Origin: a virus
IMG/VR virus record: IMGVR_UViG_3300046170_000124
Location: 1 to 38,187 of that record
Direction: 5' to 3' (one strand)
DNA: 38,187 nt
Each line of letters starts with the position of its first letter. Within the stretch, counting starts at the first letter, position 1. Shown in pieces: positions 19,601-26,212 of the stretch. Made by a program: the position numbers and the translations under genes. Below the pieces are notes generated by a model. That model searched no databases and had not been told where the DNA came from. It saw nothing but the letters and a program-made list of their open reading frames with translations.

Positions 19601-19804
19601 AATGTTTCTAATGCTGAAAGTGCTTTAGCTGTTTGGTGTAGTGGTGGATTTTCTGTAACAGGAACTATCCAAGCAAGAACAGAAGTAAATCAAAGTGAGC
19701 TTGTAATACAACTTCAACAAAGTGGTAGTGGTTCAAATATTACAAATGCAAATTTTAGTGGAAATGTAAATTTAGATATTGGTGGAGTGTACTTTACATC
19801 ATAA
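16649..19804 (+). CDS. Tail fibre with T7-type N-terminal domain
   Basis: 1051 aa. Residues 1-135 match the T7 fibre anchor domain (FAYGFKIFADSDLIVI, HYTVAGAGDASGGSITF, EGLDRATMTTQQVQEEVDRS). At about 220-300 there is an Ala/Ser/Asn/Thr repeat (NSATASANSATASANSA). At about 360-475 there is a SNVTTVAGIS-type repeat, probably a trimeric coiled shaft. The motif LYFDTT-N-VY occurs twice (about 330 and 515). The C-terminus has a DYEEGDWTPTFTSN motif common in phage fibre tips. It adsorbs to the host surface. Confidence 0.9.
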   Translation: MTVSSTTVKNSYSGNGSTTQFAYGFKIFADSDLIVIIRSSTGTETVKTLTTHYTVAGAGDASGGSITFTSGNTPASGETVVIIREVPQTQAIDYIANDPFPAESHEEGLDRATMTTQQVQEEVDRSLKLSRTNTMTSTEFTVGATDRANKVLSFDSSGELSVTQELGTFRGNWSASTAYQVRDLVKDTSTNNIFMANTAHTSSGSQPLTSNTDSAKWDLIVDAATATTSSTSAANSATAAANSATASANSATASANSASAASTSETNAATSASTSSTQATNSANSATASANSAAAAAATFDLFDDSYLGAKSSNPTVDNDGNALQDGALYFDTTNNVMKVYDLGTTTWLQLTPTVSNQNNINTVAGIASNVTSVANISSDVTTVAGIASDVQAVENISSNVTSVANVASNVTTVAGISSNVTSVAGISSNVTTVAGISSAVSNVSSISSAVSAVNSNSSNINTVAGSITNVNNVGGSIANVNTVATNLASVNNFGEVYRIASSAPTTSLNSGDLYFDTTTNILNVYGASGWQNAGSSVNGTSDRFKFVASGTPTTFSGSDANGNTLAYDAGFIDVYLNGIKMVNGTDVTVTSGSSIVFASALTNGDIVEAVAFGTFAVASLTNTTVTGSLSFPDNIKAKFGTGNDLEIYHDGANSYISEVGSGNLFVNTNGTKIALISDLSSSNGKMAEFTKDGAVELYYDNSKKFETTSTGVTVTGKFNVSSNIADFAIKSENTTHNARVDIIASGSNKNSILNFGDGASSTVGYIDYDHADNSLRFATSATERARIDASGNFLVGKTNTTFATAGLNLQPNGRVDITRDGGQSGYFNRTNSDGAIVGFYKDGTAVGAITARSGDMSIHSTASNHSGLRFGFDSIFATSSSGAENDNVCDFGSPNLRFKNIYLGGGAYLGGTGTANKLDDYEEGDWTPTFTSNSGSSLYSGTSVGKYTKIGRAVTISARFPNTHALSGTTTYLRLTGLPFACINVSNAESALAVWCSGGFSVTGTIQARTEVNQSELVIQLQQSGSGSNITNANFSGNVNLDIGGVYFTS

Positions 19805-19827
19805 CAACAACAACACAGGAGAAAACA

Positions 19828-20082
19828 ATGGCAATAACTAAAGAGACACAGATTGGTAAAATCGAAGTGGTCGGAAAATACAAATCAGTTCAAGTAAGAA
19901 CAGATACTGTAGTTATGGAAGACAACGAAGAATTATCAAGAAAGTATCATAGACACACTTTAGCACCAGACGCAATAATTACTGATGAACATGATGAAGT
20001 GAAAGCAGTATGTAACGCAGTCTGGACACAAGATGTTAAAGATGCTTATGCAACTTTTAAAGCTGAACAAGAGGATTTATAA
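19828..20082 (+). CDS. Small hypothetical protein between the two fibres
   Basis: 84 aa with a good ribosome site (AGGAGA, 8 bases before ATG). Acidic with a beta-rich look (IGKIEVVGKYKSVQVRTDTV; RKYHRHTLAPDAIITDEHDE). Similar small proteins occur beside fibre genes in marine phages. A chaperone or minor tail role is possible but unproven. Confidence 0.55.
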   Translation: MAITKETQIGKIEVVGKYKSVQVRTDTVVMEDNEELSRKYHRHTLAPDAIITDEHDEVKAVCNAVWTQDVKDAYATFKAEQEDL

Positions 20083-20086
20083 TTAA

Positions 20087-21808
20087 ATGACTAACGCAAG
20101 AGATAAAGCAAACATACCTGCACTTAACTTTTCATCTACTGGTATAGATGACAATGCTACAAGTACAGCAGTTACAATTTTATCAGATGGAAAAGTTGGC
20201 ATTGGTACTGTAAATCCAGTTAGAGAGCTTCATGTTGATGGTTCTACTTCTAGTATTGCTATTGGAAAAAATGGAAGTGGAAGTGCTACATTAAGATTTT
20301 ATAGTGATGGTTCACAAAAATCTTACATTCAATTAGACTCATCTGAAAACATGGTTTACTATGCACCATCTGGAACAGACCAACAGTTTTATGCAAGTGG
20401 TTCAGAAAAGATGAGATTAAATTCTACTGGACTAGGTATTGGAACTTCATCGCCAGCTGCAGGTTTAGAAGTATCTAACTCAAGTGGTATTAAAATTTCT
20501 AGGTCTGGTTACTCTCAGTATATGCAATTATATCCTGCTAATAATAATGTTCCTACGATTTTAGGATTAGGTGGTAATGGTATTCACATAGGTACAACAA
20601 CAAGTACAGGCATTCATGTAGATGGCTCTGATAATGTTGGAATAGGAACTACATCTCCAGTTAGTAAAGTAAATATTGAAGCTACAAAAACAACAGCTTT
20701 ATCTTCAATGAATGATTTTTTAACATTAGGTTTAACTGTTGATGATAACACAACTTATAATGAAGGAGTAGGTGGTGGTATTGCTTTTAGAGGAAAGAGA
20801 CAATCTGGTGGACAACAAACTGTTTATGGAGCAATCGTTGGAACAAAAATAGATAATTCTAGTGATGGATATAATGGTCATTTAAGATTTTTCACTAATA
20901 ATAATAGTAATGGTGTTCCTACTGAGCATCTTCGTATCACATCTGCAGGATTGGTGGGAATTGGAGAAACGGCACCTCAAGGAAAACTTCATGTAAGAAC
21001 TGCAGATAGTGGAGCAACTGTTAATCTTGAAGCAGATGAATTAATAGTTGAAAATGGAACATCTGGAAGTGCTGTAGGAATAAGTATTCTTTCTGCAACT
21101 AATGGATATGGCAATCTCTTTTTTGGAGATAGTGGAGATAATAATGTAGGTCTTGTTCAATATGACCACTCTAGTAATGCTATGAGATTTTTTACAAATG
21201 GCTCAGAACGTATGCGTATCACCAGTTCTGGTCAAGTTGGTATCGGAACTACATCGCCTGCTGAAAAATTTCATGTTGTTGATACAGGAAGTAGTCAAGC
21301 AGCTAAAATTCATAGTGATACAAATAATTCTGGTGTTTTAGGAATGAGTGTTTTAGCTGGTCAAGATAGTGCAACAAATAGTGGAGATTGTAAATGGATT
21401 AGATTAGCAGATGGAAACGATAGTGGAAAAGCATATATCCAATTTAAAGGTTCTGGACCAAACGCAGAGTTTGCAGCTATATCAGATGAAAGATTAAAAA
21501 CAAATATACAAGATACTGATGTTGTTGGTTTAGATGTAATTAGTAATTTAAGACTTGTTAAGTTTGATTGGAATGAAACTGCTACACAAGATGCAGGTTG
21601 GAGTATGACTGGTCATCAAAAATTAGGTTTTATTGCACAAGAAGTAGAACAAATATTACCAGAATTTATTAGTGAAGATACTAATGGTTTTAAAATAATG
21701 GGAGACAGTGGATTTGTTCCTTATTTAATAAAAGCTATGCAAGAACAACAAACTAAAATTCAAGAATTAGAAGCTAGAATAACAACACTAGAAGCTAATA
21801 ACCCATAA
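20087..21808 (+). CDS. Second tail fibre/spike with C-terminal S74 intramolecular chaperone
   Basis: 573 aa. Five repeats of the GIGTxxPxxKLHV type occur (for example VGIGTVNPVRELHV, VGIGTTSPVSKVNI, VGIGETAPQGKLHV, VGIGTTSPAEKFHV). The last 108 residues form a peptidase S74 domain: ISDERLKTNI with Ser466 as the expected self-cleavage site, KLGFIAQEVEQILPEF, then YLIKAMQEQQ and a coiled-coil end. S74 domains trimerise the fibre and then cut themselves off. Having this besides the T7-type fibre implies a second receptor-binding part. Confidence 0.88.
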   Translation: MTNARDKANIPALNFSSTGIDDNATSTAVTILSDGKVGIGTVNPVRELHVDGSTSSIAIGKNGSGSATLRFYSDGSQKSYIQLDSSENMVYYAPSGTDQQFYASGSEKMRLNSTGLGIGTSSPAAGLEVSNSSGIKISRSGYSQYMQLYPANNNVPTILGLGGNGIHIGTTTSTGIHVDGSDNVGIGTTSPVSKVNIEATKTTALSSMNDFLTLGLTVDDNTTYNEGVGGGIAFRGKRQSGGQQTVYGAIVGTKIDNSSDGYNGHLRFFTNNNSNGVPTEHLRITSAGLVGIGETAPQGKLHVRTADSGATVNLEADELIVENGTSGSAVGISILSATNGYGNLFFGDSGDNNVGLVQYDHSSNAMRFFTNGSERMRITSSGQVGIGTTSPAEKFHVVDTGSSQAAKIHSDTNNSGVLGMSVLAGQDSATNSGDCKWIRLADGNDSGKAYIQFKGSGPNAEFAAISDERLKTNIQDTDVVGLDVISNLRLVKFDWNETATQDAGWSMTGHQKLGFIAQEVEQILPEFISEDTNGFKIMGDSGFVPYLIKAMQEQQTKIQELEARITTLEANNP

Positions 21809-21826
21809 TAATAAGGAGAAAATAAT

Positions 21827-22117
21827 ATGGCAACAACATACGAATGGTCTTTCCCAAATTTTGAGACAGACGCAGATAACAAAGTTAAAGTTATCCATTG
21901 GATACTTACAGCAGTAGATGGAGAACACTCTGCAACTATGTATGGTTCTGATGGTGAAACTAGCGACCAAGACTTTGACAGTATGACTAAAGAAGATGCT
22001 ATAGCTTGTGTATTAGAACATTCAGATACTACTGAAGATGATATGAAAGCTAATCTTGATGCACAAATCGCATCACAAAAAGCACCTACTTTAACGTCTA
22101 AAACTAAGGAGTGGTAA
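21827..22117 (+). CDS. DUF7936-like small phage protein
   Basis: 96 aa with a good ribosome site (AGGAGA). It contains WSFPNFETDADNKVKVIHWI and LTAVDGEHSATMYGSDGET, a pattern of small phage proteins found near fibre and lysis genes. The C-terminal part is acidic and helical. Function unknown; a minor virion or assembly role is likely. Confidence 0.6.
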   Translation: MATTYEWSFPNFETDADNKVKVIHWILTAVDGEHSATMYGSDGETSDQDFDSMTKEDAIACVLEHSDTTEDDMKANLDAQIASQKAPTLTSKTKEW

Positions 22118-22118
22118 T

Positions 22119-22328
22119 ATGAACTTTAAGTTCGATGATAAAGATTACGATAGCGATAAGCTATCTGATAATGGCAAATTATATTTAGGTAAGTTGCAAC
22201 AAATCCAAGCTAAACAACAACAGTTAAACTTGGAGATGGCAGACGTAAATATATTGCAAGGTCATTATTCTAATCTTTTAAAAGCTGAACTTCCTAAAGA
22301 TGAAGTTACAGAAGATAAAAAAGACTAA
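22119..22328 (+). CDS. DUF6447-like coiled-coil protein
   Basis: 69 aa. It starts with a short beta hairpin (FKFDDKDYDSDKLSDNGKLY) followed by one long helix rich in Gln and Leu (KLQQIQAKQQQLNLEMADVN) and an acidic tail. This matches the small DUF6447-type proteins of marine phages. One base after the previous stop; its TAA overlaps the next ATG. Function unknown. Confidence 0.6.
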   Translation: MNFKFDDKDYDSDKLSDNGKLYLGKLQQIQAKQQQLNLEMADVNILQGHYSNLLKAELPKDEVTEDKKD

Positions 22329-22543
22329 TGAAATTTGTGTTGGCTTACACTATCTGCTCGGCTATCACAGGTATGTGTAACAACACATCAGTATCACCTA
22401 TAGAATTTAATTCGTGGACCGATTGTACTAAAGCAGGTGCTGTTGCTACTATTAAAGTTACCAATGAAAATTTAGAAAAATTTAATAAAGAAAAATTATA
22501 TGTAACTTACTTCTGTAATAAATTTGAGGGAAAAAATGCCTAA
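22328..22543 (+). CDS. Small cysteine-containing hypothetical protein
   Basis: 71 aa. The N-terminus (MKFVLAYTICSAITGMC) is short and hydrophobic like a weak signal or anchor. Four Cys residues (10, 17, 33, 63) and the segment SWTDCTKAGAVATIKVTNEN follow. It could be exported to the periplasm with two disulfides; this is inference. It overlaps the next gene by 8 nt. Confidence 0.55.
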   Translation: MKFVLAYTICSAITGMCNNTSVSPIEFNSWTDCTKAGAVATIKVTNENLEKFNKEKLYVTYFCNKFEGKNA

Positions 22544-22730
22544 GAATACTGCTCTTGAAAGAATAGAATCACACGAAAAACTTTGTCGTATTATGCAGAA
22601 ACAAACTCATCAAAAAATTCATAACATAGAATCAGAGATTAAAGATATTAAGAAACATCTATACTACGCTATGTCAGCTCTTATAGGTGGTATGTTTACA
22701 ATCATAGTTATTTTATTTCAAAAACTTTAA
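22536..22730 (+). CDS. XhlA-like membrane protein (holin/lysis accessory candidate)
   Basis: 64 aa from ATG 22536, with GAGGG just upstream; an in-frame TTG at 22524 is less likely. Residues 5-40 form an amphipathic coiled coil (ERIESHEKLCRIMQKQTH, NIESEIKDIKKHL). One C-terminal membrane span follows (YAMSALIGGMFTIIVILF). This layout is that of XhlA-type proteins, which help holins in lysis. It lies two genes before the M15 peptidase. Confidence 0.6.
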   Translation: MPKNTALERIESHEKLCRIMQKQTHQKIHNIESEIKDIKKHLYYAMSALIGGMFTIIVILFQKL

Positions 22731-22744
22731 CTCTAAAGGTCTTT

Positions 22745-23047
22745 ATGGCTAGAAGAAAGAAAGCAGTTACTGGTCTAACCTCAGAAATTAAAGCTCAACT
22801 TAGACTTGCTGAAGATCCTAATTTACTTGTATTTTTACCACTTGGCGGACTTGGTCCTGTAGATATTGTTACTTTAAATATGACAACAGGGGAGTATAAT
22901 GCTTACGATGTTAAGTCTAAAAATTATAGAAAAGCTGACAGTTATGTTGCACCAGATGGATATAAAAGAAATCTTAAAGGATCTTTTATATCTAGGGGTA
23001 CAACTAAAGAGCAAAAGAAACTTAACGTAAGGATTATATACGAATGA
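22745..23047 (+). CDS. Putative PD-(D/E)XK nuclease-like protein
   Basis: 100 aa. GLTSEIKAQLRL (Glu14), then FLPLGGLGPVDIVTL (Asp40), then YNAYDVKSKNYR (Asp55-x-Lys57) reproduce the E ... D ... D-x-K core of small PD-(D/E)XK endonucleases and resolvase-like proteins. The basic N-terminus (ARRKKAV) and the Arg/Lys-rich end suit DNA binding. It overlaps the peptidase start by 4 nt (ATGA). A late nuclease may act in junction resolution for packaging. No search was possible. Confidence 0.6.
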   Translation: MARRKKAVTGLTSEIKAQLRLAEDPNLLVFLPLGGLGPVDIVTLNMTTGEYNAYDVKSKNYRKADSYVAPDGYKRNLKGSFISRGTTKEQKKLNVRIIYE

Positions 23048-23517
23048 AATTATCAGAAAACTTTACACTACAAGAACTAACTAAATCAGACACAGCAATA
23101 AGACTTGGTATAGCTAATGAGCCTAATTCAGATCAGATTGCTAAACTACAAAACCTTTGCGAGACTTTACTACAACCAGTTAGAGATGAGTTTGGTCCAG
23201 TAATTATAACTTCTGGATTTCGTAGTGCAGAGCTATGCGTAAAAATAGGTAGCTCAATCAATAGCCAACATTGCAAAGCTGAAGCGGTAGATTTTGAATG
23301 TCCAGGTACTGATAATGCTGATCTTGCTTATTGGATTAAAGATAATATAGAAGGTTGGGATCAAATGATCCTTGAGTTCTACACAATCGGTGAGCCTTCA
23401 AGTGGATGGGTTCATTGTAGTGTTGCAGAAAAACCTAGAAAACAATTCTTGAGAGCTTTTAAAGAAGATGGTAAGACGAAATACAAACCTATAATTGGAG
23501 ATATAAGATGTGGTTAA
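23044..23517 (+). CDS. Peptidase M15-type endolysin (D,D-carboxypeptidase-like)
   Basis: 157 aa. Family pattern: NFTLQELTKSDTAIRLGI, LLQPVRDEFG, IITSGFRSAELCVKIG, SQHCKAEAVDF with zinc ligands His76 and Asp83, and GWVHCS with His124 as third ligand. This domain cuts peptide cross-links in peptidoglycan and acts as endolysin in many marine phages. There is no signal peptide, so it needs a holin. The putative holin gene directly follows and overlaps by 10 nt. Confidence 0.88.
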   Translation: MKLSENFTLQELTKSDTAIRLGIANEPNSDQIAKLQNLCETLLQPVRDEFGPVIITSGFRSAELCVKIGSSINSQHCKAEAVDFECPGTDNADLAYWIKDNIEGWDQMILEFYTIGEPSSGWVHCSVAEKPRKQFLRAFKEDGKTKYKPIIGDIRCG

Positions 23518-23888
23518 GTGCAATTAAACTAGCAGTAAATGCTGGTAGTCATATTTATAAAAAGAAACAAGAAACTAAAATGATGATGGCTAACGCACAA
23601 GCTAAACACGCAGAAAAGATGGCTAGTGGTGAGCTTGAGTATAGTGGTAAGTTATTAGAAGCAAGACAATCGGATTGGAAAGACGAGTTCGTATTAATCG
23701 TGCTAACGCTGCCAATTTTAGTAATTGCGTATGGGGTTTTTAGTGATGATCCTGGTGCAGCTTCTAAGATAAAAGAGTTCTTTGAACAATTCCAGCAGCT
23801 TCCTAGTTGGTTTACAAATTTATGGATTCTTGTCGTGGCTAGTATTTATGGGATCAAAGGTACACAAATATTTAAAGGTAAGAAATGA
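23508..23888 (+). CDS. Putative holin (membrane protein after endolysin)
   Basis: 126 aa. The N-terminal half is charged and helical (KKKQETKMMMANAQAKHAEK). WKDEFVLIVLTLPILVIAYG is a membrane span at about 59-77, and WFTNLWILVVASIYGIKGTQ is a second span near the end, followed by a basic tail. The WKDEF-then-span pattern is common in putative phage holins. Adjacent to the endolysin with a 10-nt overlap. Likely forms the inner-membrane lesion. Confidence 0.7.
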   Translation: MWLSAIKLAVNAGSHIYKKKQETKMMMANAQAKHAEKMASGELEYSGKLLEARQSDWKDEFVLIVLTLPILVIAYGVFSDDPGAASKIKEFFEQFQQLPSWFTNLWILVVASIYGIKGTQIFKGKK

Positions 23889-23989
23889 TCAATAAAAGTT
23901 TTGCACAACAGTATAGCAAGAAGGTAACTATGTTATCGCAGCAAACTGGTAAGAAGAAAAAGAAAAAGAAATATAAGAAGAAGAAGTAA
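23885..23989 (+). CDS. 34-aa protein with poly-lysine tail
   Basis: Starts ATG 23885 in an ATGA overlap with the holin-like gene and ends TAA 23987-23989. After a short polar head (INKSFAQQYSKKVTM) comes TGKKKKKKKYKKKK. The lysine codons are mixed AAG and AAA, which avoids a long A run. It is the first of a run of tiny basic late genes. Function unknown; it may bind DNA or negatively charged membranes. Confidence 0.55.
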   Translation: MINKSFAQQYSKKVTMLSQQTGKKKKKKKYKKKK

Positions 23990-24126
23990 TGGCTAAGCAA
24001 AAGTTTACACACTTTATACCTAGAGATAAACCTAAAAAACGTGGACCAGGTCAACATAAAAAATCTATGAGTAAAGGTGAGAAACGTCAAAAACGTACTA
24101 GAAGATACAAGGGTCAAGGTAGATAA
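23989..24126 (+). CDS. 45-aa highly basic protein
   Basis: Starts on the last base of the previous stop (TAATG). Composition is dominated by Lys, Arg, Gly and Gln (PRDKPKKRGPGQHKK, KGEKRQKRTRRYKGQGR). Similar in type to ribosomal-tail-like or DNA-condensing peptides. No family recognised. Tight packing with both neighbours supports it as a real gene. Confidence 0.55.
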   Translation: MAKQKFTHFIPRDKPKKRGPGQHKKSMSKGEKRQKRTRRYKGQGR

Positions 24127-24218
24127 TGATGGAGTATGCCTATATGAATTATTATTTTACAGGTGCATTAATAGTTGCTTTTGTACTTCTTGCTTTCTTT
24201 GGAGGACCACCTAGATGA
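24126..24218 (+). CDS. 30-aa single-span membrane peptide
   Basis: ATG 24126 overlaps the previous TAA by one base. It encodes a short N-terminus with three Tyr, then one span (TGALIVAFVLLAFF) and GGPPR at the end. The stop overlaps the next ATG (ATGA). Small membrane peptides in a lysis block may modulate the holin. Function not established. Confidence 0.5.
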   Translation: MMEYAYMNYYFTGALIVAFVLLAFFGGPPR

Positions 24219-24577
24219 AGATAAGTGAAAATACATCTGTAAGTATGCCAATGAAAAATATGATTGGTATTATTATAGCTGTTGCTATGGGTGTCTTTGC
24301 ATACACAGAAGTTACTGCCAGACTTACATCCCTTGAGACATCAAGAGAATTATTCCAAGCTGATCTACTTAAAAAATCTGAGCAACTTCCAACTGATCAA
24401 GAACAATATATGTTGATAGAAGATTTATATAAGACAACAGAAAAATTAGAATTGACTCAAGAACAAAACATGACAAATAAAGTTAATATACAGTTTTTAA
24501 GAGATCAATTAGATAAAGCGTTAACTGATGTTGAGGATTTAAAAGACAAGGTAAGACAAAATGGAACAAGTCATTAG
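24215..24577 (+). CDS. Membrane-anchored coiled-coil protein (inner-membrane spanin-like topology)
   Basis: 120 aa. One N-terminal span at about 14-32 (KNMIGIIIAVAMGVFAYT) is followed by an extended coiled coil (ARLTSLETSRELFQADLLKK, NIQFLRDQLDKALTDVEDLK). This is the topology of Rz-type i-spanins, and the next gene starts inside its 3' end in another frame, as in Rz/Rz1 pairs. The spanin role is inference; the sequence itself is not recognisably Rz. Confidence 0.5.
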   Translation: MKISENTSVSMPMKNMIGIIIAVAMGVFAYTEVTARLTSLETSRELFQADLLKKSEQLPTDQEQYMLIEDLYKTTEKLELTQEQNMTNKVNIQFLRDQLDKALTDVEDLKDKVRQNGTSH

Positions 24578-24782
24578 TACAGTTGTGGCTCTTTGTATGT
24601 TTGTTGCAGGTGAATTAACTGAACACAGAATACAACCCGCTATGTCAGATTGTCTAAAAGGTAAACGTGTTGCTGAACGTGATGCTAATGATAATATTGA
24701 ATATAAATGTGGTAAAGTAAAAGCAGAGTTAGAAGAAAATATTGATGGTAGCAAAGCAATTAAAAAAATAGTAGAAGAATAA
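24561..24782 (+). CDS. Small protein overlapping the coiled-coil gene
   Basis: 73 aa. Hydrophobic N-terminus (VISTVVALCMFVAGEL) then a charged region with two Cys (MSDCLKGKRVAE; NIEYKCGKVKAELEENIDG). It overlaps the upstream gene by 17 nt. VALC is not a good lipobox because of the Leu before Cys, so an Rz1-type lipoprotein is doubtful. It may be a membrane- or periplasm-facing partner of the upstream protein. Confidence 0.55.
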   Translation: MEQVISTVVALCMFVAGELTEHRIQPAMSDCLKGKRVAERDANDNIEYKCGKVKAELEENIDGSKAIKKIVEE

Positions 24783-24784
24783 TT

Positions 24785-25066
24785 ATGGCTATCAGAAAAA
24801 CTACTAAAGGTAAGAACGCAAACTACAGACCCACAAAGTCTGGAGCTGGTATGACCGCTAAAGGTGTTCGAGCTTACAGACGTGCTAATCCTGGTAGTAA
24901 GTTAAAAACAGCAGTAACTGGTAAAGTAAAAGCAGGATCTAAAGCTGCTAAACGTAGAAAAAGTTATTGTGCTAGATCATTAGGTCAGTTAAAAAGATCG
25001 TCTGCTAAAACTAGAAATGATCCTAATTCTAGAATAAGACAGGCAAGAAGGAGGTGGAAATGCTAG
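24785..25066 (+). CDS. DUF6321-like arginine/lysine-rich protein
   Basis: 93 aa, extremely basic. Contains GAGMTAKGVRAYRRANPGSK, LKTAVTGKVKAGSKAAKRRK, SYCARSLGQLKRSSAK and RIRQARRRWKC. This matches the DUF6321-type small basic protein common in marine phages. Likely binds nucleic acid; role unknown. The end holds the AAGGAGGTGG ribosome site for the next gene. Confidence 0.7.
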   Translation: MAIRKTTKGKNANYRPTKSGAGMTAKGVRAYRRANPGSKLKTAVTGKVKAGSKAAKRRKSYCARSLGQLKRSSAKTRNDPNSRIRQARRRWKC

Positions 25067-25176
25067 ATAGATTTATATTAAAAATTTGTGGTTGGATAGA
25101 TGATCAATTTCAAAAAGTAGAAGATGTTTTAACTTTTAAATTTTGTAGCTGCAAAAAGAAAAAGAAAAAAAAGTGA
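25060..25176 (+). CDS. 38-aa protein ending in a Cys pair and poly-lysine
   Basis: ATG 25060 follows a very strong ribosome site (AAGGAGGTGG) inside the previous gene; the overlap is 7 nt. The head is amphipathic and helical (LDRFILKICGWIDDQFQKVE); the end is CSCKKKKKKK. This is the second of three tiny late proteins with terminal poly-lysine. The strong site suggests high expression. Confidence 0.6.
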   Translation: MLDRFILKICGWIDDQFQKVEDVLTFKFCSCKKKKKKK

Positions 25177-25385
25177 AAAAAAAAGGTTGGAAAAAACAAA
25201 AAGTTAAATCATTAATTTGTGGTTACTGTAAAGAGTGCAACAAACAATTAATGAGTGATGAAGGTGGATGGATTATCACAGCTAAGAAACAATATTTTTG
25301 TCATGATGGTAAAGATGGTTCTTGCTTTGATAACTATTGTGAGATAAAATTGAAACAACAACAGGAGAATAACTATGTATGGTAA
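25173..25385 (+). CDS. Small zinc-finger-like protein, GTG start
   Basis: 70 aa starting at GTG 25173, which overlaps the previous stop (GTGA). After a basic start (KKKGWKKQKVKS) it has CGYCKECNKQL, then FCHDGKDGSCFDNYC. The spacing C-x2-C-x2-C ... C-H ... C ... C suggests one or two zinc sites. Similar small proteins occur in cyanophages and pelagiphages. Function unknown. Confidence 0.65.
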   Translation: MKKKGWKKQKVKSLICGYCKECNKQLMSDEGGWIITAKKQYFCHDGKDGSCFDNYCEIKLKQQQENNYVW

Positions 25386-25479
25386 GTCAAAAAGTAAAAG
25401 TAAACTAACAGCTAAGCAAAAAACTCTGCCGAAGTTTTTACAAAATAAAATTAAAAAATCTAAAAAGAAGAAGAAGTAA
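25375..25479 (+). CDS. 34-aa poly-lysine-tailed protein
   Basis: ATG 25375 with AGGAG ten bases upstream; it overlaps the zinc protein end by 11 nt and the next ATG by one base. Sequence is KSKSKSKLTAKQKTLPK followed by a tail KKSKKKKK. Third member of the poly-lysine set. Not recognised. Confidence 0.55.
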   Translation: MYGKSKSKSKLTAKQKTLPKFLQNKIKKSKKKKK

Positions 25480-25640
25480 TGAAAAAAGGTTATCACAAAA
25501 CTAAATCTGGTAAAATGGCTAAGAAGGGTCTTTACTATAACATCAATAAAAAAAAACGAGCTGGTACTTCGAAAAGTAAAGCTAAGAGTACAATTTCTGC
25601 AAAGGCTTACAGAAATATGAAGTCTGGATTTAAGAAGTAG
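25479..25640 (+). CDS. 53-aa basic conserved phage protein (GLYYNI...KKRAGT type)
   Basis: Starts at 25479 in TAATG. The core KKGLYYNINKKKRAGTSKSK and the end RNMKSGFKK match a widespread family of tiny phage basic proteins (GLYANI-H/N-KKR pattern). It is the last gene of the late rightward run, and its 3' end overlaps the convergent DnaA-like gene by 11 nt. Function unknown. Confidence 0.65.
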   Translation: MKKGYHKTKSGKMAKKGLYYNINKKKRAGTSKSKAKSTISAKAYRNMKSGFKK

Positions 25641-26163
25641 TTATTGGCAACAACTCTTCTTTTAATTTAGAATACTCTTCCCATATAGGATATTCAGTTC
25701 CCCAATATCTAGACTTGTTTTGTTTATTGTTTAGTGAATGTAAAACTGTAGTGTGATCTTGACCAAACACTCTTCCAATAGATGAGATACTTATATTATA
25801 TTCTTCATGTAAAAGATTATAAAGTATACTTCTTGTTCTAACTATATCTCTAGTTCTACCTTTGCCAAACACATCGTGTTTACTTACAAGATATTTTTCA
25901 CAAACCTTATCTACTATTTTATTAACAGTTTCTAAGTTTGCATTCTTATAAACAACTCCAATTATTTTTTTATTACTATCATCAATAGGTTGTTTCTGTA
26001 AAAGTTTTGCAGCATATAAAAATCCTTCCGAGAACCCTACCTCATATAATCTTTCTTCTTGGTTCGTAAGAAGGTAAAATGCTTTCTTAACTTTGTATAC
26101 GAATGTGTTTTGGTCTAAGTGTTTTATATGTTTATTATAGTGTTGACTTACGTTTATGGTCAT
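25630..26163 (-). CDS. DnaA domain IV-like DNA-binding protein without AAA+ domain
   Basis: 177 aa. Residues about 77-155 are a bacterial DnaA C-terminal domain: VFGKGRTRDIVRTRSILYNL, then SSIGRVFGQDHTTVLHSL. Aligned by eye to E. coli DnaA, the DNA-contact residues are all kept: Arg399 as Arg103, Arg407 as Arg111, Asp433 as Asp136, His434 as His137 and Thr435 as Thr138. Residues 1-75 show no Walker motifs and no AAA+ domain. It should bind DnaA boxes but cannot by itself form an ATP-dependent filament. It lies at the end of the replication/recombination block and converges with the late genes (11-bp overlap, no terminator seen). Confidence 0.88.
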   Translation of the reverse strand: MTINVSQHYNKHIKHLDQNTFVYKVKKAFYLLTNQEERLYEVGFSEGFLYAAKLLQKQPIDDSNKKIIGVVYKNANLETVNKIVDKVCEKYLVSKHDVFGKGRTRDIVRTRSILYNLLHEEYNISISSIGRVFGQDHTTVLHSLNNKQNKSRYWGTEYPIWEEYSKLKEELLPITTS

Positions 26164-26212
26164 AGATCCCCTACAGTTTTCCTTTCTTTTTTTTCAATCA
26201 TTACGTTAATGA

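Noticed and set aside
24561-24782. Rz1-type lipoprotein
   Set aside because: The VALC sequence lacks a proper lipobox (Leu before Cys) and the mature part is not proline-rich.
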